From Flavobacteriaceae bacterium PS02337 (lineage in GTDB: Bacteria; Bacteroidota; Bacteroidia; Flavobacteriales; Flavobacteriaceae): DNA of 64,000 nucleotides. The stretch is from positions 295,626-359,625 of the forward strand of contig JASCOE010000005.1 of the NCBI GenBank assembly GCA_029959285.1, read 5' to 3'. Positions within the stretch are counted from its first letter, which is position 1; each line of letters opens with the position of its first letter. The notes beneath the pieces are model-generated. The model was not told the DNA's origin, ran no database searches, and saw only the letters and a program-made list of their open reading frames with translations. Below are positions 1 to 7,352 of the stretch, piece by piece. The translations under genes and the position numbers were made by a program.

Positions 1-88
1 GAATAAGAATTAGTTAAAACAAAAATAATTTATTTAGATTTGAAATCTATATGATTAACATATAATTATGTACTATTAAAAATAATAG

Positions 89-96
89 TATATTTG
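89..96 (+). promoter_or_regulatory. Promoter -7 element for greA
   Basis: TATATTTG matches the Bacteroidota -7 consensus TAnnTTTG. I do not see a clear -33 TTG at the usual distance. Transcription from here would begin around 100-103, just before a hairpin. The box therefore argues against a start codon at 96 and for greA starting at 153. Confidence 0.6.
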
Positions 97-103
97 TGGT
101 AAG

Positions 104-129
104 AAAATCCCGTCGCGATGGGATTTTTT
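104..129 (+). promoter_or_regulatory. Terminator-like hairpin in the greA leader
   Basis: A perfect 8-bp stem (AAAATCCC at 104-111 with GGGATTTT at 120-127) is followed by a run of T. It sits between the -7 box at 89-96 and the greA start at 153, so it would lie at the very 5' end of the transcript. It may be an attenuator of greA or the terminator of a gene lying before the window. I infer the first because a promoter precedes it. Confidence 0.6.
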
Positions 130-152
130 GTATTTATATAAACGATGAAGTT

Positions 153-629
153 ATGAGTAAAGTATCTTATTATACAGCAGAAGGATTAAAAAAATTAAAA
201 GATGAATTGGAGCATTTAAAAAGTGTAATGCGTCCAAAGGCATCTCAAGATATAGCAGACGCAAGAGATAAAGGAGATTTGTCTGAAAATGCGGAATATG
301 ATGCAGCAAAAGAAGCACAGGGTTTATTAGAAATGAGAATTGCTAAACTAGAAGAAGTTTATTCAAATGCACGATTAATTGACGAATCTCAATTGGACGT
401 TTCTAAAGTTTTGGTTTTATCTAATGTAAAAATCAAAAACCAAAGCAACGGAATGGAAATGAAATATACGCTTGTAGCTGAAAGTGAAGCAGATTTAAAA
501 ACAGGAAAAATCTCTGTAACTTCTCCAATCGGAAAAGGTTTACTAGGAAAATCTGTTGGAGAAGTGGCTGAAATCACAGTTCCAAACGGAGTTTTGAAAT
601 TTGAAATCCTTGAAATTTCAAGAGACTAA
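153..629 (+). CDS. greA: Transcription elongation factor GreA
   Basis: GreA rescues backtracked RNA polymerase by stimulating cleavage of the 3' end of the transcript through the secondary channel. The 158-residue product has the usual family length. An N-terminal coiled coil (about residues 8-75) carries the acidic tip motif GDLSENAEY with D42 and E45, the residues that coordinate the catalytic metal in the family. A C-terminal FKBP-like domain follows and ends in the typical LKFEIL strand. I start it at the ATG at 153. An upstream in-frame GTG at 96 would overlap the promoter box and add 19 residues that look like translated terminator. A HIT protein gene follows 66 bp downstream. Confidence 0.95.
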   Translation: MSKVSYYTAEGLKKLKDELEHLKSVMRPKASQDIADARDKGDLSENAEYDAAKEAQGLLEMRIAKLEEVYSNARLIDESQLDVSKVLVLSNVKIKNQSNGMEMKYTLVAESEADLKTGKISVTSPIGKGLLGKSVGEVAEITVPNGVLKFEILEISRD

Positions 630-642
630 ATTTTAGTTTAAC

Positions 643-668
643 CGTTTAACCGTTAAATCGGTTAAACG
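643..668. repeat. 10-bp perfect inverted repeat between greA and the HIT gene
   Basis: CGTTTAACCG at 643-652 pairs with CGGTTAAACG at 659-668 across a 6-nt loop. No T-run follows on either strand, so this is not a classical terminator. It may be an mRNA-processing or pausing hairpin between greA and the HIT gene, or a small dispersed repeat. Confidence 0.55.
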
Positions 669-695
669 AATCAACGATTAAACAAATAAACAAAA

Positions 696-1085
696 ATGGC
701 ATCAATTTTCACTAAAATAGTAAACGGAGAAATTCCTGCTTATAAAATTGCTGAAGACGATAAATATTTAGCCTTTTTAGATGTAAATCCAAACGCTAAA
801 GGGCACACGCTTTGTATTCCAAAACAAGAAATCGATAAGATTTTTGATATGGAAGAAGAAGATTATTTAGGTTTAATGAAATTCTCTAAAAAAGTTGCAG
901 CAGCTTTAGAAAAAACAGTTCCATGCAAAAGAGTCGGAATCGCAGTTGTTGGACTCGAAGTGCCTCATGCACACGTACATTTGATTCCATTAAATGAAAT
1001 GGATGAAATGCGTTTTCAGAATAAAGTTTCGCTTTCTAAAGAAGAATTTGAAGCTTTAGCAAAATCAATTCAAGCGAATTTATAA
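696..1085 (+). CDS. HIT family protein (histidine triad nucleotide hydrolase)
   Basis: The 129-residue protein carries the histidine triad HAHVHLIPL, with H91, H93 and H95, near its C-terminus. The central histidine acts as nucleophile in HIT proteins. The N-terminal IFTKIVNGEIPAYK motif is typical of HinT/protein kinase C inhibitor-like members, which hydrolyse AMP-lysine or other adenosine phosphoramidates. The physiological substrate cannot be told from sequence. It follows greA in the same direction and is probably co-transcribed. A strong bidirectional terminator follows. Confidence 0.9.
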   Translation: MASIFTKIVNGEIPAYKIAEDDKYLAFLDVNPNAKGHTLCIPKQEIDKIFDMEEEDYLGLMKFSKKVAAALEKTVPCKRVGIAVVGLEVPHAHVHLIPLNEMDEMRFQNKVSLSKEEFEALAKSIQANL

Positions 1086-1094
1086 CGGTTTTAC

Positions 1095-1122
1095 GAGTGT
1101 CAGGCTGAGCGAAGTCGAAGCC
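1095..1122. repeat. Dispersed repeat-like element (CAGGCTGAGCGAAGTCGAAG core)
   Basis: The stretch around 1098-1122 has the form GGCTGAGCGAAGTCGAAGCC, with short self-complementary ends (GGCT and AGCC). From memory this motif is scattered through intergenic regions of many Bacteroidota genomes. Only one copy is visible here, so calling it a repeat rests on that knowledge. Confidence 0.4.
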
Positions 1123-1136
1123 TTTCTTATTTATAT

Positions 1137-1170
1137 AAAGTGCAGTAAAATTATTTACTGCACTTTTTTA
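1137..1170. terminator. Bidirectional terminator between the HIT gene and the sensor kinase
   Basis: A 13-bp perfect stem (1137-1149 with 1154-1166) has a 4-nt loop and T-runs on both strands. It closes the rightward greA-HIT unit and the leftward kinase gene. The kinase stop codon at 1155-1157 lies inside the stem. Confidence 0.9.
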
Positions 1171-2306
1171 TTTAATGAAATCTGGAAAGTAGTTCCTTTT
1201 CCAATTTCAGAACTTAAAACTTTAATTTTTCCGTTGTGATATTCTTCTACAATTCTTTTCGTTAAAGAAAGGCCAAGTCCCCAACCGCGTTTTTTGGTTG
1301 TAAAACCAGGTTCAAAAATCGTTTTAAATTGTTTTTTAGAAATTCCAGTTCCAGAATCTTTAATATTGATTTTTACATGATGCGCATCTTGCTCAATTTG
1401 AAGATCTAAAGTTCCTTTTCCTTTCATGGCATCAATGGCATTTTTTACCAAATTTTCAATAGTCCAACTATGCAATGTCGGATTGATCATTCCTAAAATT
1501 GCTGTTTCTGGAGCTTTAAACGAAAAAGCAACTTGTTTAGAAAAACGTGATTGTAGATATTCGTATGCATTTTTTGTTTCTTCCACAATATCATGAAGTC
1601 CTAAAACTGGAATTGAACCAATTTTAGAAAAACGATCTGTAATAGTTTGTAAACGTTCAATATCTTTTTCGATTTCTACAGAAATAGACGGATCAATTTC
1701 TTCTGTTTTCAAAATTTCAACCCAGCCAATTAATGAAGACAAAGGCGTTCCGATTTGATGCGCCGTTTCTTTTGCCATTCCCGCCCAAAGTTTGTTTTGG
1801 GTCGCCATTTTTGTGCTTTGATAAAAGTTATAAATTAAAGCAATACACAAGAAAATAATCAGCGCTAAAGCAATCGGATAATATTTAAGTTTATTTAGTA
1901 ATTCTGAATTTCCATAATATAATGTCTGATATTTTCCCGGTGCATATTCAAAAGTAATCGGTTCATTTTCGCTTTTTAGTTTATTTAAAAAAGCATTTCT
2001 TTTTTTCTGGTCGTTAAGAATTTCATCCGGAACATTTTTGGCACTTACGACTTTATCGTACAACATTATTATTCCCGGAATAGAAGTATTATTGTTGAAA
2101 ATCTGAAGCGGAAGTTCAACATCGGTGTTTTCATCTGCATTTACAATTGTAATTTGAGCGTTTACAAAAAGTTTCATTTTTAAGCGCTCTTCATTTTTAA
2201 AAATCTGGAAGAAAGTATAAGTGTTCCAGAGAATTAGAGAGATGATAATAAAGCAAACCGAAATAATAATCCAGCGGGTTGTATTTGTTCTTTCAGAAAA
2301 AGACAT
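1155..2306 (-). CDS. Membrane sensor histidine kinase, orphan
   Basis: The protein has about 383 residues. A transmembrane segment (12-34), an extracytoplasmic region of about 105 residues and a second transmembrane segment (142-163) lead into an H-box, AKETAHQIGTPLSSL, with H183 as the likely phosphoacceptor. An N-box (NLVKNAIDAM), G1 box (DSGTGIS) and G2 box (GWGLGLSLTKR) of the HATPase domain follow. No response regulator lies next to it, so its partner is unknown. I start it at MSFSERT (2306). An in-frame ATG at 2345 would add a short tail close to the promoter. A divergent promoter pair separates it from the flavin reductase gene. Confidence 0.9.
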   Translation of the reverse strand: MSFSERTNTTRWIIISVCFIIISLILWNTYTFFQIFKNEERLKMKLFVNAQITIVNADENTDVELPLQIFNNNTSIPGIIMLYDKVVSAKNVPDEILNDQKKRNAFLNKLKSENEPITFEYAPGKYQTLYYGNSELLNKLKYYPIALALIIFLCIALIYNFYQSTKMATQNKLWAGMAKETAHQIGTPLSSLIGWVEILKTEEIDPSISVEIEKDIERLQTITDRFSKIGSIPVLGLHDIVEETKNAYEYLQSRFSKQVAFSFKAPETAILGMINPTLHSWTIENLVKNAIDAMKGKGTLDLQIEQDAHHVKINIKDSGTGISKKQFKTIFEPGFTTKKRGWGLGLSLTKRIVEEYHNGKIKVLSSEIGKGTTFQISLNKKVQ

Positions 2307-2388
2307 ATCAATTATTTTGAAGTATAAATATAACGAAATATACACATTTTATATTTTGCGAATGTCGAAAGATTTTTAGTTTTATCTG

Positions 2389-2420
2389 CAAAAGTATTTC
2401 TTCTAATTAAACGATTTCAA
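2389..2420 (-). promoter_or_regulatory. Promoter of the orphan histidine kinase
   Basis: On the minus strand TTG (2420-2418) is followed after 21 nt by TACTTTTG (2396-2389), a full match to the Bacteroidota TTG-N17-23-TAnnTTTG form. Transcription would start near 2383, leaving a leader of about 75 nt before the kinase start at 2306. Confidence 0.65.
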
Positions 2421-2428
2421 TACTTTTG
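2421..2428 (+). promoter_or_regulatory. Promoter -7 element of the flavin reductase gene
   Basis: TACTTTTG matches TAnnTTTG, about 38 nt upstream of the ATG at 2467. No TTG lies at the ideal distance. The box is the mirror image of the divergent kinase -7 box, forming a 12-bp inverted repeat (2387-2398 with 2419-2430). Confidence 0.6.
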
Positions 2429-2466
2429 CATTTACCAAAATGAGGTTTGGTTAAAAAGAAAAAATT

Positions 2467-3342
2467 ATGATTAGCATCGATCCAAAAGAGATTCCGACAG
2501 CCAAATTGCATGGATATTTGCAAAGTGCAGTAGGGCCGAGACCAATTGCTTTTGCAAGCACAATGAGTGCAAAAGGAATTCCGAATTTGTCGCCTTTTAG
2601 TTTCTTTAATGTTTTTAGTGCCAATCCGCCAATTTTGGTTTTTTCGCCTGCCCGACGTGTAAGAGATAATACGGTCAAACATACCTTAATAAATGCCGAA
2701 GCCACGCGTGAAGTAGTTATTAATGTGGTGAATTTTGATTTGGTACAACAAACATCGTTAGCGAGTACAGAATATGCGGAAGGTGTAAACGAGTTTATAA
2801 AAGCTGGTTTAACGCAAATTCCTTCAGATATTGTAAAACCATATCGAGTAAAAGAATCTCCAGTTCAGTTTGAATGCAAGATAACGCAGATTATTCCGTT
2901 AGGAACAGAAGGAGGAGCAGGAAATTTGATTTTGTGTGAAGTGGTGAAAATGCACATTCACGAATCTATTTTAGATGAAAATGGAGCAATAGACCAACAT
3001 AAAATTGATTTGGTTTCAAGGTTAGGAAAAGATTGGTATTCAAGATCTAATCAAGGACTTTTTGAAGTAGCAAAACCCTTGACAACGCTGGGAATAGGCG
3101 TAGATGCGATTCCAGATGTTGTAAAAGAAAGCGCTGTTTTTGATGGAAATGATTTAGGAAAATTAGGCAACATCGAAGTATTGCCTACAACGGAAGAAGT
3201 TAGTATATTTGTGAAGGAAAATTTTTCTGTGAAAGGAGTTTTAAGTTCCGATGACCAGCAAAAAGTGCACTTAGAAGCAAAAAAATACTTGGATAAAGGT
3301 GATGTAGAATCGGCTTGGAAAGTACTTTTAGCGAAAAAATAA
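2467..3342 (+). CDS. Flavin reductase family protein (FMN-binding split barrel)
   Basis: This 291-residue protein belongs to the flavin reductase-like/DIM6-NTAB family, which binds FMN in a split-barrel fold. The signature is in the first 75 residues: SAVGPRPIAFAS, then NLSPFSFFNVFSANPPILVFSPA. About 100 extra residues follow the core and end in a helical segment. The family reduces free flavin or uses bound FMN. The substrate here is unknown. A DUF3127 gene begins 33 bp downstream on the same strand and may share the transcript. Confidence 0.88.
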   Translation: MISIDPKEIPTAKLHGYLQSAVGPRPIAFASTMSAKGIPNLSPFSFFNVFSANPPILVFSPARRVRDNTVKHTLINAEATREVVINVVNFDLVQQTSLASTEYAEGVNEFIKAGLTQIPSDIVKPYRVKESPVQFECKITQIIPLGTEGGAGNLILCEVVKMHIHESILDENGAIDQHKIDLVSRLGKDWYSRSNQGLFEVAKPLTTLGIGVDAIPDVVKESAVFDGNDLGKLGNIEVLPTTEEVSIFVKENFSVKGVLSSDDQQKVHLEAKKYLDKGDVESAWKVLLAKK

Positions 3343-3375
3343 AAAGAATAGAAACAATAATTAATATAAACGAAG

Positions 3376-3747
3376 ATGGAAGTTATAGGAAAAGTAAAAG
3401 TGGTTAACCCAGAGCAGCAAGTTAGTGCATCATTCAAAAAAAGAGAATTGGTTGTAACTACAGATGAGCAGTATCCACAACACATTTTAATCGAATTTAC
3501 ACAAGATAAATGCGATTTATTGAGTAGCTATAAGCAAGGAGAGCCGGTGAAAGTTTCTATCAATTTAAGAGGAAGAGAATGGGTTAATCCACAAGGAGAA
3601 ACTAGATATTTCAACAGTATTCAAGGTTGGAGAATCGAAAGAGTAGGTAACGAAGCGCCAACACAAGCGCCACCAATGCCAACTGCACAAACTTTTGCTC
3701 CAGCAACAAATGTAAACGAAGACGAACCAGACGATTTACCGTTCTAA
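3376..3747 (+). CDS. DUF3127 protein with an SSB-like acidic C-terminal tip
   Basis: The 123-residue protein matches the DUF3127 family common in Bacteroidota. A compact beta-rich domain (1-95, with SINLRGREWVNPQGE and IQGWRIERV) is followed by a Pro/Ala/Thr-rich linker and the terminal sequence NEDEPDDLPF. That end closely resembles the conserved C-terminal peptide of single-stranded DNA-binding protein (DDDIPF), which recruits DNA repair and replication enzymes. The domain may be an OB-fold nucleic-acid binder. This is inference from the tail and the size, as no function is established. Confidence 0.85.
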   Translation: MEVIGKVKVVNPEQQVSASFKKRELVVTTDEQYPQHILIEFTQDKCDLLSSYKQGEPVKVSINLRGREWVNPQGETRYFNSIQGWRIERVGNEAPTQAPPMPTAQTFAPATNVNEDEPDDLPF

Positions 3748-3770
3748 AAAAGTTCAAATTCTAAAATTAT

Positions 3771-3820
3771 AAATTCCAAATTCCAATTCATTTACGTGAT
3801 TTTGGGATTTGGAATTTTTT
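3771..3820 (+). terminator. Terminator after the DUF3127 gene
   Basis: AAATTCCAAA at 3771-3780 pairs perfectly with TTTGGAATTT at 3808-3817 and runs into six T. The loop is long (27 nt), so the efficiency is uncertain. Confidence 0.6.
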
Positions 3821-3835
3821 ATATACGACATAGTT

Positions 3836-3941
3836 TTGTCATTCTGAGGAACGAAGAATCACACTCGTATATCTACAAAGATTATAAAAACATATTCTTT
3901 ACGGAATTTCTAGTGTGATTCTTCGTTCCTCAGAATGACAA
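3836..3941. repeat. 30-bp perfect inverted repeat, dispersed element
   Basis: Positions 3836-3865 and 3912-3941 are perfect reverse complements over 30 bp, with a 46-nt centre. They start and end with TTGTCATTCTGAGG / CCTCAGAATGACAA. It lies in the gap between DUF3127 and aat and contains no gene. From memory this sequence recurs in intergenic regions of Flavobacterium genomes. Confidence 0.8.
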
Positions 3942-3986
3942 GATTGTGAAAGTTTGAGAATTTGAAATTTAATTATTGAAATTTAG

Positions 3987-4631
3987 ATGTATTATTTATT
4001 CAACGATTTATTTTTTCCTCCAGTAACCGAAGCCGATGAAGAAGGCGTTTTGGCAATTGGTGGCGATTTAAGTTCAGAACGTTTACAGTTGGCTTACAAA
4101 AGCGGTATTTTTCCTTGGTTTAATGAAGGAGAACCGATTCTTTGGTGGGCGCCAGATCCGAGAATGGTTTTGTTTTTGGATGAATTAGTGGTATCAAAAA
4201 GCATGAGAAATATTCTCAATAGAAAAATGTTTAAGGTAACTTATAATAAAAATTTCAAAGAAGTTATTTCGAATTGCCAACAAATAAAACGCGATGGACA
4301 AAACGGAACTTGGATTTCTAACGAAATGATCGATGCCTATTGTAAATTAAATGAAGAAGGAATTGCAAAATCTGTTGAGGTTTGGCAAGATGAAAAATTA
4401 GTTGGCGGTTTGTACGGAATCGATCTAGGAAAAGGAAATATTTTTTGCGGAGAAAGTATGTTCTCTAAAGTTTCAAATGCTTCAAAGGTTGCTTTTATTG
4501 CTTTAGCTTTATATTTGCAGAAAGAAAATTACAAATTACTAGACTGTCAAGTTTATAATCCACATTTAGAGAGTCTTGGCTGTCGCGAAATTGACCGCGA
4601 AGAGTTTATGTCCATTTTAAAAAGTAAATAG
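3987..4631 (+). CDS. aat: Leucyl/phenylalanyl-tRNA--protein transferase
   Basis: Aat transfers Leu or Phe from aminoacyl-tRNA to proteins that begin with Lys or Arg, marking them for ClpS/ClpAP degradation (N-degron pathway). The 214-residue protein has the full family signature: FFPPVTEADEEGVLAIGGDLS at the N-terminus, then KSGIFPWFNEGEPILWWAPDPR, and GGLYGIDLG plus GESMFSKVSNASKVA in the catalytic GNAT-like domain. The length is close to E. coli Aat. The MOSC gene starts 2 bp after its stop, so the two probably form an operon. The functional link between them is not obvious. Confidence 0.95.
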   Translation: MYYLFNDLFFPPVTEADEEGVLAIGGDLSSERLQLAYKSGIFPWFNEGEPILWWAPDPRMVLFLDELVVSKSMRNILNRKMFKVTYNKNFKEVISNCQQIKRDGQNGTWISNEMIDAYCKLNEEGIAKSVEVWQDEKLVGGLYGIDLGKGNIFCGESMFSKVSNASKVAFIALALYLQKENYKLLDCQVYNPHLESLGCREIDREEFMSILKSK

Positions 4632-4633
4632 AA

Positions 4634-5428
4634 ATGAGTGCAGTTTACAGTGTAAAAGAAATTTATATTTATCCGATAAAAAGTTTGGCAGGCATTAGTT
4701 TAAAAAGCGCCAATGCAGAAGAAATGGGTTTTGAAAATGATCGCCGATGGATGTTAATTAATGCTGAAAATGTTCACGTTACGCAAAGAGAATATCCAAA
4801 AATGAGCCAGTTTTATCCTGAAATTGCTGGAGATAAAATTAAAATTGTTTTTGAAGGCGAAACTCACGAATTTTTAATAAATGAACATCTTGAAAATGCA
4901 ATAGATTCGCAAGTCTGGGATGATAAAAGTGAAGTTTTTGAAGTCAATAAAAATTCATCAAAATGGTTTAGCAATAAATTAGGTTTTGAGTGTAAACTGG
5001 TGAAAATTATTAAAAATGGCGACAGAAAACATGAAAGTTCTAAATTAAAAGAAACCTTCAATGTTAGTCTCGCCGATGGATATCCGTATTTATTAATCGG
5101 AACAGAAAGCCTAGATTTTTTGAATGAAAAATTAGAAGAAAAAATCACCATTAAAAGATTTCGTCCTAACATTGTTGTCAGCACAAAAAATGCTCACGAA
5201 GAAGATGATTTTGAGGCTTTTAAAATAGGCGAAGTTCAATTTAAAAATATAAAACCTTGCGGAAGATGTATCATGGTAAACAATGATCCGCAAAAAGGAA
5301 TTGTAAAAAAAGAACCTCTAAAAACGTTGAGCAAATACAGAAATGTAAATAATTCTGTTTTATTCGGAACCAATATTGTGAGCCTAAATTCTGGTATTAT
5401 TAGCGTTGGTGATGAGGTTGTTTTTTAG
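4634..5428 (+). CDS. MOSC domain protein, YcbX/mARC-like
   Basis: The 264-residue protein has an N-terminal beta-barrel MOSC_N domain (VKEIYIYPIKSLAGISL, then GFENDRRWMLIN) and a C-terminal MOSC domain with RFRPNIVV and KPCGRCIMVNNDP. The cysteine in that last motif corresponds to the one that ligates the molybdenum cofactor in YcbX and eukaryotic mARC. Members reduce N-hydroxylated compounds. The ferredoxin domain of E. coli YcbX is absent, so a separate electron donor is expected. Its stop codon overlaps the convergent thiF stop by a few bases. Confidence 0.88.
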   Translation: MSAVYSVKEIYIYPIKSLAGISLKSANAEEMGFENDRRWMLINAENVHVTQREYPKMSQFYPEIAGDKIKIVFEGETHEFLINEHLENAIDSQVWDDKSEVFEVNKNSSKWFSNKLGFECKLVKIIKNGDRKHESSKLKETFNVSLADGYPYLLIGTESLDFLNEKLEEKITIKRFRPNIVVSTKNAHEEDDFEAFKIGEVQFKNIKPCGRCIMVNNDPQKGIVKKEPLKTLSKYRNVNNSVLFGTNIVSLNSGIISVGDEVVF

Positions 5429-6135
5429 AAATTCAATTTTGTGAAGTTCCAATTTAGCGTATTAAAAAGTATTAATTCATTTTTTAAAGAAGGCAATTCG
5501 ATAATCAATTTTAATGTTTCGTGCGCCATCATATTCCCAATAATTCCGGGCAGAGTTCCTAAAACTCCATTCAAATCACAATTCGGAACATCTTTTGGAT
5601 CTGGCATTTCTGGAAATAAATCACGAAGATTTTTACTTCCTTTATGATTGAAAACTGCAATTTGTCCTTCAAACTTCAAAATACTTCCATAAACTAAAGT
5701 CTTTTTTAGTTTAACACAAATATCATTTACCAAATAACGTGTCGAGAAATTATCAGATCCATCGACAATAATATCAAATTGTTCTATAATTTTTGATGCA
5801 TTTTCTGCTGTTAATTTTTCATTAATTGCGACAGCTTCAATCAATGGATTTAGTTTTGAAACTACTTTTTGTGCCACAATTGCTTTTTGCTGACCAATTT
5901 CATTTTCAGTGTATAAAATCTGTCGGTGAAGATTGTGAATCTCAATCGTATCAAAATCCATAATTCCGATAAAACCAACTCCAGCCGTTGCAATATATTG
6001 TAAAATAGGACACCCTAAACCACCAGCGCCAATTACTAAAACCTTTGCTTTTTTTAATTTTTCCTGACCTTCATCGCCAATTTCAGGAAGAATGGTTTGT
6101 CTGTTGTAACGCAGGAATTCTTGTATAATACTCAT
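5425..6135 (-). CDS. thiF: ThiF/MoeB/HesA-type adenylyltransferase, ThiS-activating enzyme
   Basis: ThiF adenylates the C-terminal glycine of ThiS before sulfur transfer. The 236-residue E1-like fold shows the nucleotide-binding loop GAGGLG (36-41), DFDTIEIHNLHRQ, VDGSDNFSTRYLVND, and the C186-containing motif VPNCDLNGVLGTLPG, where the cysteine equals the acyl-disulfide cysteine of E. coli ThiF. The CxxC pairs that bind zinc in E. coli ThiF and MoeB are missing. It is the last gene of the thi operon, which argues for ThiF over MoeB. Four copies of a heptanucleotide precede its start. Confidence 0.9.
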   Translation of the reverse strand: MSIIQEFLRYNRQTILPEIGDEGQEKLKKAKVLVIGAGGLGCPILQYIATAGVGFIGIMDFDTIEIHNLHRQILYTENEIGQQKAIVAQKVVSKLNPLIEAVAINEKLTAENASKIIEQFDIIVDGSDNFSTRYLVNDICVKLKKTLVYGSILKFEGQIAVFNHKGSKNLRDLFPEMPDPKDVPNCDLNGVLGTLPGIIGNMMAHETLKLIIELPSLKNELILFNTLNWNFTKLNF

Positions 6136-6142
6136 TTTTTTA

Positions 6143-6170
6143 ATTGTGAATTGTGAATTGTGAATTGTGA
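6143..6170. repeat. Tandem heptanucleotide repeat upstream of thiF
   Basis: ATTGTGA is repeated four times without change at 6143-6170, ending 8 nt before the thiF start codon (minus strand). A change of copy number would alter the spacing in the translation-initiation region without shifting the reading frame. Confidence 0.8.
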
Positions 6171-6224
6171 ATTTTACATGTTAAGTTTCCAAACCTAAAA
6201 ACTAAAACTAAAACTTGAAACCTT

Positions 6225-7337
6225 TCAATTATAAACTTTACTCCAATCTTTCCAAACTGGTTCGTAGCCTGCATTTTTTATAATTTTTGAAATTTCCTCG
6301 GCAGAACGTTCATCACTAATTTCAAATTGTTCCAAAGATTGCGGATCGACAACATAACCGCCCGGATTTGTCTTCGAACCTGCGCTCATACTCGTAACGC
6401 CAATCGGAATAATATTGTTTCTGAATTTTTCGTTTTCTCTAGTTGAAATTGAAATTTCGAGATCCTCATTCCATAAACGATAAGCGCAAATAAGTTGTGT
6501 CAAATCTTTATCATCCATAATAAAATTGGGTTCAATAATACCTTCAGCAGGACGAAGACGAGGAAAAGAAACCGAATATTTGGTTTGCCAATATTTTTTC
6601 TGAAGATAATCTAAATGCAATGCATTAAAAAAACTATCGGTTCGCCAGTCTTCTAAACCTAATAACACACCTAATCCTATTTTATGAATTCCAGCCGTTC
6701 CAATTCTGTCGGGAGTTTCTAATCTATATTCAAAATTTGATTTTTTGCCTTTTGTATGATATTTTTTGTAAACTTCTTGATGATACGTTTCCTGATAAAC
6801 CAAAACCGAATACACTCCAGCTTCATGTAAACGTTCATAATCTTCTGTAGAAAGTGGTTGTACTTCAACAGAAATAATCGAAAAATCTTCTTTAATTTGA
6901 TGAATTGCGTTTAAAAAATAATTGATGTTTACCGTATAATTTGCTTCTCCAGTAACCAACAAAACATGATCGAAACCTGTTTTTTTCAAAGCTTCGACTT
7001 CGAGTTTTATCTCAGCATCAGAAAGTGTTTTTCTTTTGATTTTATTGTCTAAACTAAATCCGCAATACGTACAAATGTTTTGACATTCGTTGCTTAAATA
7101 CAGCGGCGCATACATTTGAATAGTTTTTCCGAAACGCTTTTTGGTGATTTCATGGCATTTTTGAGCCATTTGTTCTAAATAATTTTGAGCGATAGGAGAA
7201 ATCAAAATTAGAAAATCATCAAGATTGTATTTGGTTTTAGACAAAGTTCGTTCGACATCTGTTGATGTGGTTTTATATATTCTGGTTTGAATTTCATCCC
7301 AATTATATTGTTCGAAAATAAATTTAAATGTGTTCAT
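6225..7337 (-). CDS. thiH: 2-iminoacetate synthase ThiH, radical SAM
   Basis: ThiH cleaves tyrosine with S-adenosylmethionine to give dehydroglycine (2-iminoacetate) for thiazole synthesis, releasing p-cresol. The 370-residue protein has the radical SAM cluster motif C85xxxC89xxC92 (ECQNICTYCGF) and later family blocks such as YETYH, GLGVLLGLEDWRTD, SFPRLRPAEG and MSAGSKTNPGGY. I start it at MNTFKF (7337). A longer reading from 7379 would begin inside an inverted repeat arm and add residues unlike the family. Using ThiH rather than the oxidase ThiO makes the pathway dependent on an oxygen-sensitive cluster. Confidence 0.95.
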   Translation of the reverse strand: MNTFKFIFEQYNWDEIQTRIYKTTSTDVERTLSKTKYNLDDFLILISPIAQNYLEQMAQKCHEITKKRFGKTIQMYAPLYLSNECQNICTYCGFSLDNKIKRKTLSDAEIKLEVEALKKTGFDHVLLVTGEANYTVNINYFLNAIHQIKEDFSIISVEVQPLSTEDYERLHEAGVYSVLVYQETYHQEVYKKYHTKGKKSNFEYRLETPDRIGTAGIHKIGLGVLLGLEDWRTDSFFNALHLDYLQKKYWQTKYSVSFPRLRPAEGIIEPNFIMDDKDLTQLICAYRLWNEDLEISISTRENEKFRNNIIPIGVTSMSAGSKTNPGGYVVDPQSLEQFEISDERSAEEISKIIKNAGYEPVWKDWSKVYN

Positions 7338-7352
7338 GTTAATGTTTTTTAC

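Noticed and set aside
96-152. A longer GreA starting at GTG 96
   Set aside because: The extension overlaps the promoter box and the hairpin, and adds residues (RKSRRDGIF...) that translate the hairpin. GreA homologues begin at MSKVSYYT.
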